Shown here: piece by piece, positions 23,340 to 37,839 of the stretch | Numbering within the stretch: the stretch's first letter is position 1 | Layout: the number at the start of each line of letters is the position of its first letter | Assembly (NCBI GenBank): GCA_029959195.1 | Contig: CP114126.1 | Coordinates: 310,001 to 374,000, forward strand | Reading direction: 5' to 3' | From: Dictyophora rubrovolvata | Lineage: Eukaryota; Basidiomycota; Agaricomycetes; Phallales; Phallaceae | DNA: 64,000 bases | Notes under the pieces: model-generated | The model's input: only the letters and a program-made list of their open reading frames with translations | Database searches by the model: none | Told to the model about the DNA's origin: nothing | Position numbers and translations under genes: made by a program

Positions 23340-24245
23340 TAAGCTATGATTGAAATTTCGGTTTTAAGTCGCGAAATTGAGCTGTAATATTCTTTCTAGC
23401 TATTGGCCCGTGACAAATATGGCCTCATTGTAAAAAGTGTATAAGAGTCGGGATCGACAGCATGGATGTGCCAATACGTGATGTGATAGTTAGTTGTACG
23501 ACAAGTGCGGGACCAGCAAAGAAATATATTTTTCGAATTATTTTATTATTGATTCATTTATTGATTCATGTGACCCACCTCATTGAGCTACTAATTAACC
23601 GCTTTTATTACGACGGCATTCTGCCCAGCCAGAAATGAAGGAGCAATGCGAAAGCTTGCAGTTTCAAGGTGTCACCGTTTAATATCATATGCTCAAGAGA
23701 CTGAAAGATCAGAATAACCTGACATGGCGCACTTGTATGTGCGTACCATCGACTCTGCGCGCGCTGAAGCAGATAATCTCGCCGGGTCAGGCGATCTTTT
23801 TCGAAAAAAAAGAAAATGTCCAAATTTGTCTCCTACAAGCTGAAACAACCTATTCGGTGTCTACCATGACGATCGTAGCATGTATACAAAACTTACACGG
23901 GTATAATCTTTGCTGGCAGCACTGGTACCCTTTCTGTGTTTCGAGTTCGTTTACAGAGTGAAAGCATGCCATGTAAATTACTGTAAACCAGAAGAAAAGG
24001 CTGACTGTAGTACCAGAAAATGTGCTTCGTCGGACCATGCACCCGTTAAAAACCACCTCTAGCACTGAGGACAATGTTTGCGACAAGGATTGAACGGCGG
24101 CTACTAGGAACGTGTATCTAGATTCCGAATTCCAGGGTCATCAACAATTATGTAAAAGGGAATTGACACGTGATTCATTCAAGTGAATGGGGTGGTCGAA
24201 CTCGTCGACGGTGGAACGACAGCTTACTGTCAATAGTGTTCATAA
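23340..24245. other. Intergenic, about 0.9 kb, no gene seen
   Basis: G6PD 3' UTR followed by the promoter region of the STB6-like gene. Short frames on both strands (23608-23823, 23689-23961, 23850-24086) overlap one another and show no domain. AT-rich at 23525-23560 (TTATTATTGATTCATTTATTGATTC, an imperfect direct repeat). Confidence 0.4.
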
Positions 24246-27200
24246 ATGCAGCGTACTCCATTACATTCTCCCCCGGTATCCTTGCCATCTTCCCCAGTTC
24301 TCAAGGCCGCGTCACATAATATAGTACCGTTTGTTGCACCCCTTGACCAACATGACGTAGAGCCTCATCTTACGTCCCAGGGGAGGCTGCTGATACCGGA
24401 AGTCAGACCAAATCGTTTACCACAGCAAAGACACTACAAAGCAAAGGGTGGCATTCTTAGCCGTCCAAATCGATCTTCTTCAATAGCCAGTGAATTACAC
24501 AATCCGCCTAGAAAAAGCTGGGTCTCTTCTTTAGGAAAGCTGCACGTCGTCCAAGAACATCTTCAATTATGTGGTTACCAGATGTACGCTGTGGAGAAAT
24601 GGTATTTTTTTTGCCTCTTTCCTCTTCGCCGTATTCATTAAAAGTTGACGTACTCCATAGGGTTGTTGTAAGGTCGAAGCTTGTCAATACCGTGTGCGTG
24701 TATACAGGTAACCCAAATCACAAGGTTCGTTATGCGATCGCCGCCTTGTCGTATTATCTCACTCTATATAGATCACTGTCACTGCTCTTTCTCCTCTCCC
24801 ATACCTTTCCGAGGTCGAAGCTCAGTCAGAGCTGGATAATGCTACCCATTTACTCCGAAGGGATGGTGCACGGCCAAAAGAGGTAGAGTATCCTTTTCCC
24901 GGTCTTGCCAGTCGATATTGAGGCATACTATGATCAGACAGAACATGGAATTCTTTTCATCACATCCTTAGCAAATTTTCGCTCAGATTACAATTTGATA
25001 TTGATTCCAGATGGAAACTTTATGGCAGTCCGGGAACAACTATATGTTAATATCAACCTTCTTAGAATGGGATGCAGTGGTCGTAGCGCCCTTACTCTTT
25101 TAGAGCCAAGGTGAATTCTTGCATTTTAGTTACCTAATTTTTTATTCGCGCATAACAATATATTCCAGCGAACCGACGAAAGATAGGTTTATGCACATGT
25201 TTTGCTTCTCAGAATCCCTGCTGGCTACGGTTACCTTTAATCACCTTGTGCTTGAACTGGTCAAGCTGGTACAGTCAGCCCTTACCCTGTTTGGAATTTT
25301 TGAATGTTCTCCTGAAGAACGAAACGGACTATTATGTGATGCCACCGCTGAAGGGATTTTACGCTGGACTGACGAAATTGGAGAACCTCTATTATCACTT
25401 GAAGTAAGTCGTTTTTGACAGCGTCCAACATCTCATTTAACGGCTGAAAGCCAATGGAACGTGTAGGTGATCCAAGCTTTGTTTCGGCGGTGTTGAGTGC
25501 TGTGGTCTCTTTAAGAAATAAATTACAATCTCTTGGATTTTCACAGGTATGGGACAGAAATACTCTACGTGAAATATATATTCAAAGAAATGAATGATCA
25601 GGTTCCTAAAGACCCATTCTGTAACTTGAACGAGTTTCTTCAAGCAGTAAATGTCGTTAGGTCGCAAAAGGCTGTATCTCATGCGTTTCCCAATTCGCCA
25701 TTCCTGTCTCTCGAGGTGATAGAGATGATCAATAATTTGTACGACCGTTCGAAAAGCAAAGGGTCCGAATATCGCGTACCACGGATAATACTCAACAAAC
25801 TAGACGATATCACCACCGACCTCAATTTTCGTCCTGACGCTTCATTTACAACTTCAGTTTATCCTACGGCGGATCTGGTGGCTTTCGTCCGGATGGTCAT
25901 CAATTCTGGACCAAAGGATACTGTAGGAAGTCTCAAAGCCCTATGGACCGGCAAATCCAAGCAGAGGAAAACAAAGAAAGATGGTCTGGAAGCTGAAGTA
26001 TCTGACGGGAAAAGCTCAGATGACGACGAGAGCACTCCAGGCATTTTTCCAAGTTGGGGAAAACACATGAAGAAGTGAGCTTATGGCTTGGTCGTTTTTT
26101 CTCTGATTAACCGCTGGTTAGTTTCGACAAGTTTAGTTTAAGTCGATCAAAGAAGCCTAGTGTTGACCTTACTTCAAAGCTTCCTCGTATTCAAACTATT
26201 TCTGCGGATGAGGCCCCTGCGCCAATTGCATTGTCCCAAACTTCAGCTCTTGGGTAAATAGCCTTTTAGTCACTTTTAAAAGGGGGCTTATCCATTTTTT
26301 CCAGAGAAAGTGGCGCGGAAGGATCTATATACAGTATCTGAGAAATTTTCTTTTTTTGATTGGCCCGGTTGACTAAAAATACCATAGGCGCTGCACCTTC
26401 TCCATTTTTTGTTAGTCCGGCCCATTCACCTCAAAGCTCAAAAGTCAATCTTTCAAATAGAGGATATCCTTTGACTCCACCTCGATATCCTGGCATACAA
26501 ACGCGAATACCATCTCGTTCTAACACACTTTCTGAGCCTTCCAGTGTATCTAGGGCCGATAGACAACTGTTATTACGCCGTTCTTCTGTTGATGAACAGT
26601 TTAAGGAGGGAGATACGGAAAGTACGGATAACGAGAGATGTGTCAGTCGAAGATTACTTCCTAAATCTACGAGGAGGTGAATTTTGAGGTTTTTGTCAAG
26701 TTCAAATATCATTCCACGTTAACCCTTCATTTTTTTAGGAGTCGTAGCATGGATGATTTATCTAAATTTCCTCTTATCAAGAAGGTTCCGCGGGAACGAC
26801 TCAAGATCGACGTGGAACTTTGCGGACAGTACTTGATCATGAAGCGGCGAGAACAGCATTTACAGAATATGATTTCCCTTCTTGAGGCAGGTGTTTTCAA
26901 AATGTCTTCACTAAAATAGATGAAAAAAACGTGTAATATTGCAGCATTTCAATTCTTCACTTCAAGGTGCTACTGGTCAACTTCGGAAGGACATGGAACA
27001 TTCCGATCCCCTACTTAATGAAACTCTCCAGCTAGTAGATCAAGTTTGGTCCAATCTTGATACGGCTGAGGCTCGCCTAATACGATGGGGGAAAATGCAA
27101 GACTTGTTATCTTATCAAGTCGAGCAACTTGATGTTCACCCCTTGTGGAGGAATGTTAGACAACAGCGCATTAGAACCTCCGCTGTTCGACAGACGATCT

Positions 27201-27502
27201 TTGGCACACCGCCCGAAATGCGTCCACACAGCTCCGCGGCTTCTCGCCCTTATTTCCGCGTACAGAATACATTGAATTCTGGGGAGCAGAGATTAGTGGA
27301 CTGGCTTGGACGCACGGAGAGTGAGGCTGAAGAAGAGGCGGCGATACCTCCAGAAGTTGGTCAGCCACCACCATTTCAGGAATTGCAGACATGGACGGTT
27401 CCCACGGCACCAGTTCAAGAAGGGGGGAAGCAAGTGAAGAAGTGGTGGTGGCCTTTTGGCCAGAAAGATTACGCTAGTGAGGATGATTATACCGGAACAT
27501 GA
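24246..27502 (+). CDS. STB6/STB2-like protein (putative Sin3-associated factor)
   Basis: The N-terminal domain resembles the Stb6/Stb2 N-terminal domain, named for yeast proteins that bind the Sin3 corepressor. HVVQEHLQLCGYQMYAVEKW is the signature block, followed across introns by VYTGNPNHK, ILFITSLANFRSDYNLILIP and DGNFMAVREQLYVNINLLRM. The middle continues FLQAVNVVRSQKAVSHAFPN to GPKDTVGSLKALWTGKSK. A Ser/Pro-rich disordered region then precedes the C-terminal domain, KVPRERLKIDVELCGQYLIM, with a helical bundle (LLNETLQLVDQVWSNLDTAE). The protein ends KKWWWPFGQKDYASEDDYTG. At about 900 aa and with more than ten short introns, it is longer than just the named domain. A corepressor role is inferred from the yeast name only. 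It converges on the CCDC47 gene, stops 115 bp apart. Confidence 0.78.
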
Positions 27503-27616
27503 AACGCGACCGTCACCAACGGTGGACGTTGAATGACAAACATTTGTGAATACTATCGCATTCGCCCATATACTACCAATAGATGGAGTTGAAGTACATG
27601 TGTAATATACCAAAAT

Positions 27617-29075
27617 TCACTTTCTCGTAACCAATTTCCCTTGTTGCCTCCGCAAGGCCTTTTTCCGCTCCTTCTCTTCGAACTAAATCATACACGTTAG
27701 TATTTATATAATGAAATCGCGGAGTGCAATAGCATATAAACCTTTTTTTGTTCCACCGCGTTAAGTTTCGCCAATTTATCTTCTTCAGCCTTTCTTTTGG
27801 CAGCACGTTTGCGGTCATCTTGTTCTTCGTCCTTTTCTTTGCGTGCTTCTTTTCTGAGCTCCGCGGTAATTTCTTCACGGCGAGTTTTGAGTTTGAGTTT
27901 CGTCTCTGGTCGAAGTGATACCTTGGAATCTAAGGCGTCGACAAGCGCGAAGCAAATTTCGACAAGTGGGATTGTCGCGGCAGCACCGGAAGGTGCGGGT
28001 GAATCCAAAGACAAGATAACCTGACGATGCTTATCAGAAATAGGAGAATCACTGTCGGGACGTTCAGCCGGCTGATCAGTTATCTAAAGAAAGTGTCAAA
28101 GGCGAAATTTACGGCTAAGCCTTTGTTCCACATACGATAAGACTTCGGAAATATTTATGCGCTGCTTCACTGTGAAGAACTTTGGCCAAAGGAAGGTTCG
28201 GCGTGTATTTTAAAAGGGACTCGGTGATATCAGCGGCCTCGGAAAACACACAAACGTCATTAGGAAGGTCTGCAAATTCGACACCCTTTGTGAAACTCTA
28301 GGATTCAATAAGTCATTGTCACTAGATATAGAGGTAAAATTTATACAAGGTCGAACCGAACGCGACGCATGTTTGTCATCTCATCTTTTTTAATGATGGC
28401 CCAGACAAAGCCAGGGGTTCCGACGTTAGGGTGTAGGGTGAAAGTCAATTGAATCTCATCTTTTGGCATGTACTTAACGTCATAGAGAGACCAGCAGAAA
28501 TCAATTAAGGTAGAAAGCGCGTCCTGGCGGGGAAGCAGCTGAGCGGTGGTATGTAGAGAACGTAAACCTCGACGACCAGTGCTATAATTGAAGAAATCAC
28601 AAGGACCATCCTGTAAGAATGAACCTGTTTTTGGTAATGGAGTAGAGAATTGAGATTCAAGGAGTGGTTTATGGGCGTCGAACCTTTTTACGATAATTAA
28701 AAAAGATGTAATATAAACCAAAAACTGCTGTATCATACCAGGCCGTCGCTCTGCGATAATTCTGCGCTTTGCCTACAAGCCATATAATGGCGTAAATAAG
28801 AATGACGACGAGTATCGCGCCCTCAACTTTGAATTCTGGATGTGAAAAATAAGCATCATGTATACGAAATTAATAGGTTAGCGCTTACGAGTAGGTCTGA
28901 AAACTAGACGTTTGTAGCGATACTCGAGGCCATCCCATTCCTCAGGTTGGATTGGAGGAGGAGTAGAAATGCTACTGACAAATTTGAGAATATTAGCAGC
29001 GAAGCCTTGGCCCGAGACGAGTGCTGCCTGGCCGAAAAGTAAGTAAAGCAGCGAAAACATGGCGTACATGGTCAC
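27617..29075 (-). CDS. CCDC47-like ER membrane protein (DUF1682)
   Basis: CCDC47 is part of the PAT complex that helps multipass proteins insert at the ER translocon. The N-terminus MTMYAMFSLLYLLFGQAALV is a signal peptide, then QPEEWDGLEYRYKRLVFRPT. A membrane span (EGAILVVILIYAIIWLVGK) follows, and the conserved DUF1682 core: WFDAHKPLLESQFSTPLP, DGPCDFFNYSTGRRGLRSLH, FTKGVEFADLPNDVCVFSEA and DITESLLKYTPNLPLAKVL. The C-terminus is a highly charged coiled coil (KLKTRREEITAELRKEARKE) ending KKALRRQQGKLVTRK, typical of the family and thought to contact the ribosome. Length and order are normal. Nearby ATGs at 29075, 29069 and 29060 are all in frame; 29075 is used. Confidence 0.9.
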
Positions 29076-29400
29076 TGAGTCTAGTCAACAACGGCAGGAT
29101 TACGTAAGTGGTACCTGATCATGAACAGAATGAGCTTACTCAGTGTGAATGCACGCAGCACATGTCAAGTGGAGAAAAAAAAAAAAGAATAACATCCTTA
29201 TCCTTTCAGGAATAATAATACATAAAAGTCTCCGTGGAATACACTTCCAAGCAACTGACCCCCCTGGATGTATGACTAAGCGGCAGCACTGCTTACTGCG
29301 TCATGAGCCTAACCTGAGACTGACAAGCCATAGGAGCGGCTGTCGTCGTTGCCCCCGTCGACAACGTCAACGTTGAACAGTCTCGACGAGCGCAACGAGC
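29076..29400. other. Divergent promoter region, CCDC47 / PX gene
   Basis: A 325-bp region between opposite start codons. It has an A-run at 29173-29186 and a CGTCG-rich block just before the PX gene start. A short plus-strand frame at 29149-29376 is not protein-like. Confidence 0.4.
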
Positions 29401-32400
29401 ATGTCTTCTATTAAGCAAGAGGACGGTCAGCATTCACCGCCATCACAGGAAGACGCCACTCTCACTCCCATTCGTGCCCACTACTTGAAGAAAACATTGA
29501 TATCCCTTCAATTCAACAGCGAATTGCAATGTCTAATACAGCCACCATTGAATCCATCTGTCTCCCCCTTTTCATACTTAGGGCCGCCGTTCACATCTCC
29601 GCCCAAAGACGCCCCTTTCATCGATTTTCCTTTCCTCAGATTCGTCTTTCGCCAATTCGTCCTGTCTTTTCCCTTCCTCGCCTCTGCTCCCAAAGATTTC
29701 TTTCCACAGAAAGTTCAGCCTTTCTTTGTTTCATTTCTATCCCGCAATTTATCCACTACATCTCCCTTTGACGACGAAGACCAAAGTGAACCCGCCGAAC
29801 AAGCCACCCGCACCAGAATTGTTTCCAAAATCCAGAAACAACTGTCCTTATTGTTAGTTTCGGCCGTAAAGTTAAAAGAACCGGAAGATGTCGTTCGTCT
29901 GACCCAAAGAGATCTCAACCGATTGGAAACCTTGGCACGTAGGTACCGTGCCCGACAAGCGCGACTGAAGGATTCCTTTGATGTAAATATCATTGGTGTC
30001 AGAGCCATTACCGACCAGGGCCGTGTCCGCAGCAAAGTCCATGAAGTATGTTCGTTAAATTCAATCTCTCAAAATCTTGTATCTCATTTGTGTAAAGGAA
30101 TTTATTATTCGAACGCGGCGAGGTCGTTTTCCCGATATCATTGTATCCAGACGTCACGGAGATTTTCGTACTCTTGCAGAAGAGGTATAGCCTCCTATGT
30201 TTTTTTTTACTCTTTCCAAGCTTCTTATAACTCTTAAGCTTCGGAAATATCACCCGGATGCGTCAGTACCTTCTCCTCCTGCAAAAGACCGAACCGTGGT
30301 CGCTGCTGCACTTTCTCCTACACCCACCCAATCCTTCGGCTCTGTTGACCAAGATAGCTATCAGTCTCCGGTTGATTATTATGAATCTCACTCCCCCGCC
30401 AACGGCTCAATACCAGTCTTTACTACCAACCTGGCAAGAGAGAAAAACCGCCTTACTTTGAGAGCGTATCTGCATACATTACTTTCTTCTTCAACATTTG
30501 CAAGTTCACCTGTCTTGCGTAGCTTTTTGACCGCAGATCCTATAACTTTAACCCCAGCCGAAATAGAGGATGCTCACCGGAGGGAGGAAGCCGACCGAAT
30601 TCGAGATGAAGGACGAAAACGATTCGCACAGGAACTAACTGCAAAGGTCGAAAGTCTCAGAGGAGCTGTCAAGGCAGTCAAAGGTGACATGATGGGACGA
30701 AGTGAATCGTTTTTTTTGTTTCCATCTCATTGGGTCTGATCACTTTCCTTAGATGGTCTTCATCAGATGTTCAGTGTCATAAAAACTTGCCCGAACGTCC
30801 GTGATTTGCCGCCTGAGTTTCGAGCTGTCATTGAATGGGGTCGACTTTCGTAAGCTATAACCTTTGATTTTTTTTAATTACGCCTGTGTTAAGATTTATT
30901 CAGACTAGCGTCCACTATTTTCCATCATTTCGTAGCTTCGGATTCGGCATCTGAAAGTTTGGCCGGCCTTAAACGTATTCATGGTCTGATGCCATATATC
31001 TTCCTTAAAGGGATTTTGAAAATTAGCAATCCTGTTGCCATGATACGAGGTCTGTATGTATTACAGCGTTAATGAATATCTTCATTTATCCTTTTTTCTT
31101 TCAGGAATTCTTGATCTTTTTTTGGCTACACCATTCGGTAGTCATAGCCTGTTGCAGCGGTAGCTATTTTATTGTTTGACACATCTTATTAGCTTATTTA
31201 TATTTTATCCTGCGATTAGTATGTTCACTAGTAACTTAACCGAGGAAATCAAGGCGCTGCAAGAAGATATAGATGCCGTTTCCAGCAAAATTGAGGACCC
31301 TTTGCTATGCGAAAAAGTTCGGTTATTTGTGTTTGCTCCAATGGAAATTCAGGACTTGCTTAGACTAGATGCTGGTAGGATTTCGGTCTCGTGACTTGTA
31401 TTGATCAACTTTTCTGATGACGCTTAGCTGCCGAAAAGTTGGATATTTTGACTATCGTGTTACGTTCAAGCGAAGAACCTGCTTTATCTCGTGCTCAAAT
31501 GCAACGTGTTGTAAGAGCCCATCAAGCTCATCAACGGTATCGGATGTATCGGGACTCGTTAGATGACTCGGATGATGATGAAGGGCCCCAAGACGATGAC
31601 GCATGGTTATATGAAGATCTCTACATATTGGGAAAATTGTACTCTCGACTGAAAGATCGTCAACAGCTGATGGAGTTGGTATTTGAGGTTTGTCAGATAA
31701 TTACTTTCTTGTTTCTGTAAAGTCAATATCGATCCCCAAAACAGGGCACCACTGCTGATTTGCTGAAGGATATCATCACTATCTTCTATTCTCCATTAGC
31801 TCAGGTTTATAAGGCCGCGAGTATCGGTGATTCTTTAGGCGATCTCCAGAATTTTATCAATGATCTCATCAAGACGGTTGAAAAAGCTGACGGTGCGATT
31901 GATTTATTTTACTGGACTATTTGCAGTTGACAATTTTAATAATTTAGTTGCTCAACAGGACTCCGTCCATGTGTTTGTGGACCTGGTTAAAAGACATGAG
32001 CAGTCCTTCTACAATTTCGTGCATAAGGTACACTCGAAAGGCGAGGGCCTCTTTGATGGCTTGATAAACTGGATTGAGCTTTTCGTCGGTTTCATGCGTG
32101 ACGGCTTTGGCGAACCCGTCAATCTCGAGTTTTTACTCCCCCATGCTGGACCAGATCGGGTAAATATTCTGCGGGAAGTTGACGCCGTGGCGTTATATCA
32201 TTATCGTCTGAAAGTAGCATATGAGAGCAAGATTAGAAGACGATTTGCCAGGGAAGGTGGCTCGGGAGATGATGAGGACGACGAAGCGACGCAAGCCCTC
32301 GTTGATGACGTTGTCAAGGGTCTTAGCTTTGGAGAACTGATCGAAGCAGAAGATTTGGCTGCTGAGGAGTCCAGTGATGAGAGTGGGAGTGAAGATGGAT

Positions 32401-32992
32401 CAGAATACGAAACGGACTCTTATGAGGAAACTTCATTGTCAATCTCTCATTCGGGCCCACGACCGATGCAGAGTACGCCATCTCTAAAAACACAAATCTC
32501 ATACTGCCGACCACAAGCTACTATCGAAACGGATCTTCCCCCTCCGCTTCCGCCGAAAGATCCCCATCATTTACAGCGCAAACAGCCTATGTCTTTACGC
32601 TCTAGCAAATCTTCCACAGATCTTCGACATAAGCGTATACACTCTAAAGAAGTTCCGCCGGTTCCTCCGCTTCCCTCGAATATTGCGGCTTTGTCTTTAG
32701 TGGATCATATGTCTCCCCATTCGAAACCTAGTGTATCATCATCGCCTTCGTCTCACTCGGATCGAACTCCTGCTGAAGTTGAAATGACGAGGGAGAGGTC
32801 TGCACCCCATCCGATTCGCTCGAAGAAGCCAACACGGCCTGCGTCAGAGATCAAAGCGCCAGATTTAAAAGAACTGCCTAATCTTGTCCCGCTATTTGTA
32901 GAAATGGTAAGTTTCAGTCATTACTATTCAGAGGGTTGGAATAACGTTTCCGATAGATACGCTCAAACCTGCAACCGCGACCGCTTCAATAA
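29401..32992 (+). CDS. PX domain protein with PX-associated DUF3818 (YPR097W type)
   Basis: Large peripheral membrane protein of the fungal family typified by yeast Ypr097w: a phosphoinositide-binding PX domain embedded in PXB/DUF3818 regions. Start MSSIKQEDGQHSPPSQ; TPIRAHYLKKTLISLQFNSE is the family's N-terminal helix. The PX domain lies near residues 190-300 (VNIIGVRAITDQGRVRSKVH, EFIIRTRRGRFPDIIVSRRH, RTLAEELRKYHP), split by an insert with a Ser/Pro-rich loop. DUF3818 follows from ASTIFHHFVASDSASESLAG through VLRSSEEPALSRAQMQRVVR to LPHAGPDRVNILREVDAVAL. The C-terminal 250 residues are acidic, then Pro/Ser-rich (DLPPPLPPKDPHHL, EVPPVPPLPS), possible SH3 ligands. The last exon is tiny and ends LQPRPLQ at 32992. 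A lipid-sorting role is inferred from the family. Confidence 0.88.
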
Positions 32993-33265
32993 TATTATTT
33001 TACATTTTTTTTTTTTCAAATGACTGATTTTGAACGACGATTCTAAGGTAGATTTGGGTAACAATTGCATAATAATACAACATGTATTTATTATTCAGAT
33101 TCATGCATTCTCCCATGTAATAACCTTCACCTTGTACACCAAAACTGCTATTTCGACATGCCGATATGACGTAAAATCGTACCTTAGCCATTTAATCAAG
33201 ATTTTGTTTTTACATTCTCTATATTTGCTTGATTTGATTTCGGGCGCCAGGGCCCAGAATTTCAT

Positions 33266-35306
<2,041 letters not shown>

Positions 35307-35657
35307 GGTGGTTACTACTAGTTACCAGGCTGGTTTTCGGAGTTGCAAGACCCAAGTTTTCGATTGGCGATCGAATTTAGATTTCATAGCGATTTGAAGC
35401 AGTTGCATGTTACATATATATTCTATAATTTCATTGATATTTACCTAAATTAATGCGAAATACATAATAAAATTTATGTTTTGTTTTCTTGTAGGTATTA
35501 CGATAAAAAAAATAGAAAAAGATCACGGTGCTACAATTGTTATGGCATGAAAAGGAAAAAAAAAGAACAACAGCCTGAAAAGAAAATCGTTTACAACAAT
35601 ACATTTATCATTGATTATTTTTATTTTTCCAAAAAGATAAACAAAATTTCACGCTAC
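35307..35657. other. Spacer, AT-rich, no gene seen
   Basis: Between the NDR kinase start and the stop of the Pro/Ser-rich gene. AT-rich with A-runs (35500-35590), which fits a 3' UTR with poly(A) signals such as AATAAAA near 35466. Confidence 0.4.
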
Positions 35658-37033
35658 TTAGGCTCGACCATAACCGTAGGAACTGGCAGCTTGTGACCAT
35701 TGACTTGGGTTGGGGTGCATATAATACGAAGAGATAGATCTGGAATCGGCTTGATGGGAGACGGTGTCGTCGACCGGAAGAGTCGGTAGGGTAGGTAAAT
35801 TGGGCGGCAGGGATGATGTTATAGAATGTGTTTGGAAAGTTTGTAACGATTGGGTTGGCAAAGAGGGTACCGCATATTGCACCACTCGGGGAAGATGGGA
35901 ACCGCCTTGATAGGAATCTGCATATGACCTGGTTGATTGTGCATCGTAGCTTTGACGTTGGTTGGATTCAATTGACCGGTCTCGATTTCTGTAAAAGGAA
36001 TAAATGAGCATACATATATATGTATACATGTAAGGTTTTTTTGCAAATAACATACGTCGCAGGTTTTCTTATTGGTTGCATTGACTTTGATTTTTTCATA
36101 ACAGAGGCGACTGCGGAACTGGAGAGATAGAATGGTTTGTGGTTTGTTTACATAAAAACAGTGATGATGATCTAGAAAGAAAAAAACATACTTGTATAGA
36201 AGAGACGGGTCGACCGGACCCGAATCTTCATCTCTGGACATGAAAGCGGATGCTTGTCTTTGGCGGCCATAGGCAAGACCGGGATCAAATGGCATTGGTG
36301 GCAAATGGGGAGCAGAGGAATATGTACTAGATGTAGACAAAGGGGGAGACGTGGCTACAGGGCGCTGTCGGAATGAAGGTTGATTAACGGATCGACGCTG
36401 AGGAGGAGGGCTTCTGGGAGGGGAGGCATAGTATGATGGAGAACGAGTAGTATGTGGGGAAGAATAAGGAGGGCCTTCGAGAGGAGGACCGATTAGGGCA
36501 AATGGAGGTAAAGGTTCGTCCATGTTATCTTCGAATTCATCATCTACTGGAGGAGCGATATGGTGGACAATTGGAGGGGTGGAAGATCGATTTATACGGA
36601 TGGCATCCGTCGTTGCTGGTAAATGATGGAGGTGAGCTTCTGCATACCAACTTGGACGTTCTTTGGGAGGGGGGAAGGAAGGCAACCTACGGGAGGGAGG
36701 TGGACCAGGTGCCCATGAAGGGACTGAAGGTGAGGAATAATAAGGAGAGGAAGAGGAAGAGGATTGGGAACGCGGAGACTGAGCAGAATAAGAAGATTTC
36801 TTCGAGTTCTGACGTGAAATGGGATGACTTGGAGCGGACGAATGGTGTGGACTGCGGGCGGTGGCATTCGTTTTATAGACTTCATCGTTCCATTCCTCCC
36901 ACTCCTCTTCGACAATTGTTTGTAGAGCAGGATCCATTGACATGTCGAGAGCTGCGGAGATCTTTCGATCGAACTCTTGTGCGTCGTAGGCGGGAGGAGG
37001 AGGCTCGGTGGGAGAATGAGAATCTGGATCCAT
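35658..37033 (-). CDS. Hypothetical Pro/Ser/Tyr-rich disordered protein
   Basis: I do not recognise a family. With the start at 37033 the protein begins MDPDSHSPTEPPPPAYDAQE, where PPPPAYD resembles a PPxY WW-domain ligand. EFDRKISAALDMSMDPALQT and an acidic EEEWEEWNDE stretch follow, the only likely folded part. The next 300 residues are Pro/Ser/Arg/Tyr-rich with repeated SPPRSPPP and SYYASPP-like motifs. After small introns near 36180 and 36053-36000, the C-terminal part runs SYADSYQGGSHLPRVVQYAV to SQAASSYGYGRA. An in-frame upstream ATG at 37150 would add a hydrophobic, leader-like 39 residues and cannot be excluded. Adaptor or signalling scaffold proteins often look like this, but function is unknown. 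Confidence 0.7.
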
Positions 37034-37839
37034 TGGGCCAGAAATCAGCGACAAGGAAGAGAAGAAAGAAGCAGCGAGAAAGGTGGCAAGGGAAGGGCGG
37101 GAGAGCCGTGGTAGTGGGCAGCGGTGGACTGATAAAGAGGAAAAGCACACATAATCAGCTAAATCTAACTAATAATAATAACAATAATAATAAATTCAAA
37201 CCTGCACGCACACGGAGAAGGCAGTGCCTGTCCTTTCCCGTCTGTTTCCGGGGATGCCGCACTCCCGTTCCCGTGGAGGGATGGGAGAAGGTTAGTTGGC
37301 CGTGACATGTGACATGTGACAGATAACTCCATCCAATCGGCCAATCAAGGCCATCCGCGTTTGTATACACAGCAAGGTGTTGCTAGGTTACTATGACACT
37401 CGCTCGCGACTGACTCGCGTGTCATGTCCAGCACACACGTTCCTCGCAGATCTTGACAAAATTGCACTCACTCGACATTCATTCATTCATATGTATCAGG
37501 ATCCTTGATGTACTATGTATTCGTCTTTAGTTGTCCACGATCATTAACTGGACGAGATCGGTCACAGTTGATTAACAGTTGTCATGCCCCGCATGGCATA
37601 TTACTGTTTTCGCCGTGCCACATGGCCCACTGGTCTCAAACTCCGTCCTTCTTCAGCAAGCCCATGGCAAATTACTCACAGCCGCAGTCACTTCAGGTAT
37701 TTTGTATGAAATCCCAATGCAGATTCGGGCGGGCTTGCCACCGCTTTTCTACGGAAATTTATACCCCGGGTCAACCCATAAACCTCGACCCTTCACTCTC
37801 CCACGTGCTCTCCGAGATATCCAACTAATCACAGTAAAC
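37034..37839. other. Intergenic region with short plus-strand frames
   Basis: Holds the promoter side of the Pro/Ser-rich gene, an AATAATAATAACAATAATAAT run at 37171-37191, and a duplicated GTGACAT (CGTGACATGTGACATGTGACAG, about 37301-37322). Plus-strand frames at 37505-37828 and 37579-37974 are open but show no domain and were not called on their own. Confidence 0.45.

Noticed and set aside
36454-37305. Plus-strand 283-residue open frame
   Set aside because: Antisense of the Pro/Ser-rich gene; its charged composition follows from reading that gene's codons backwards.
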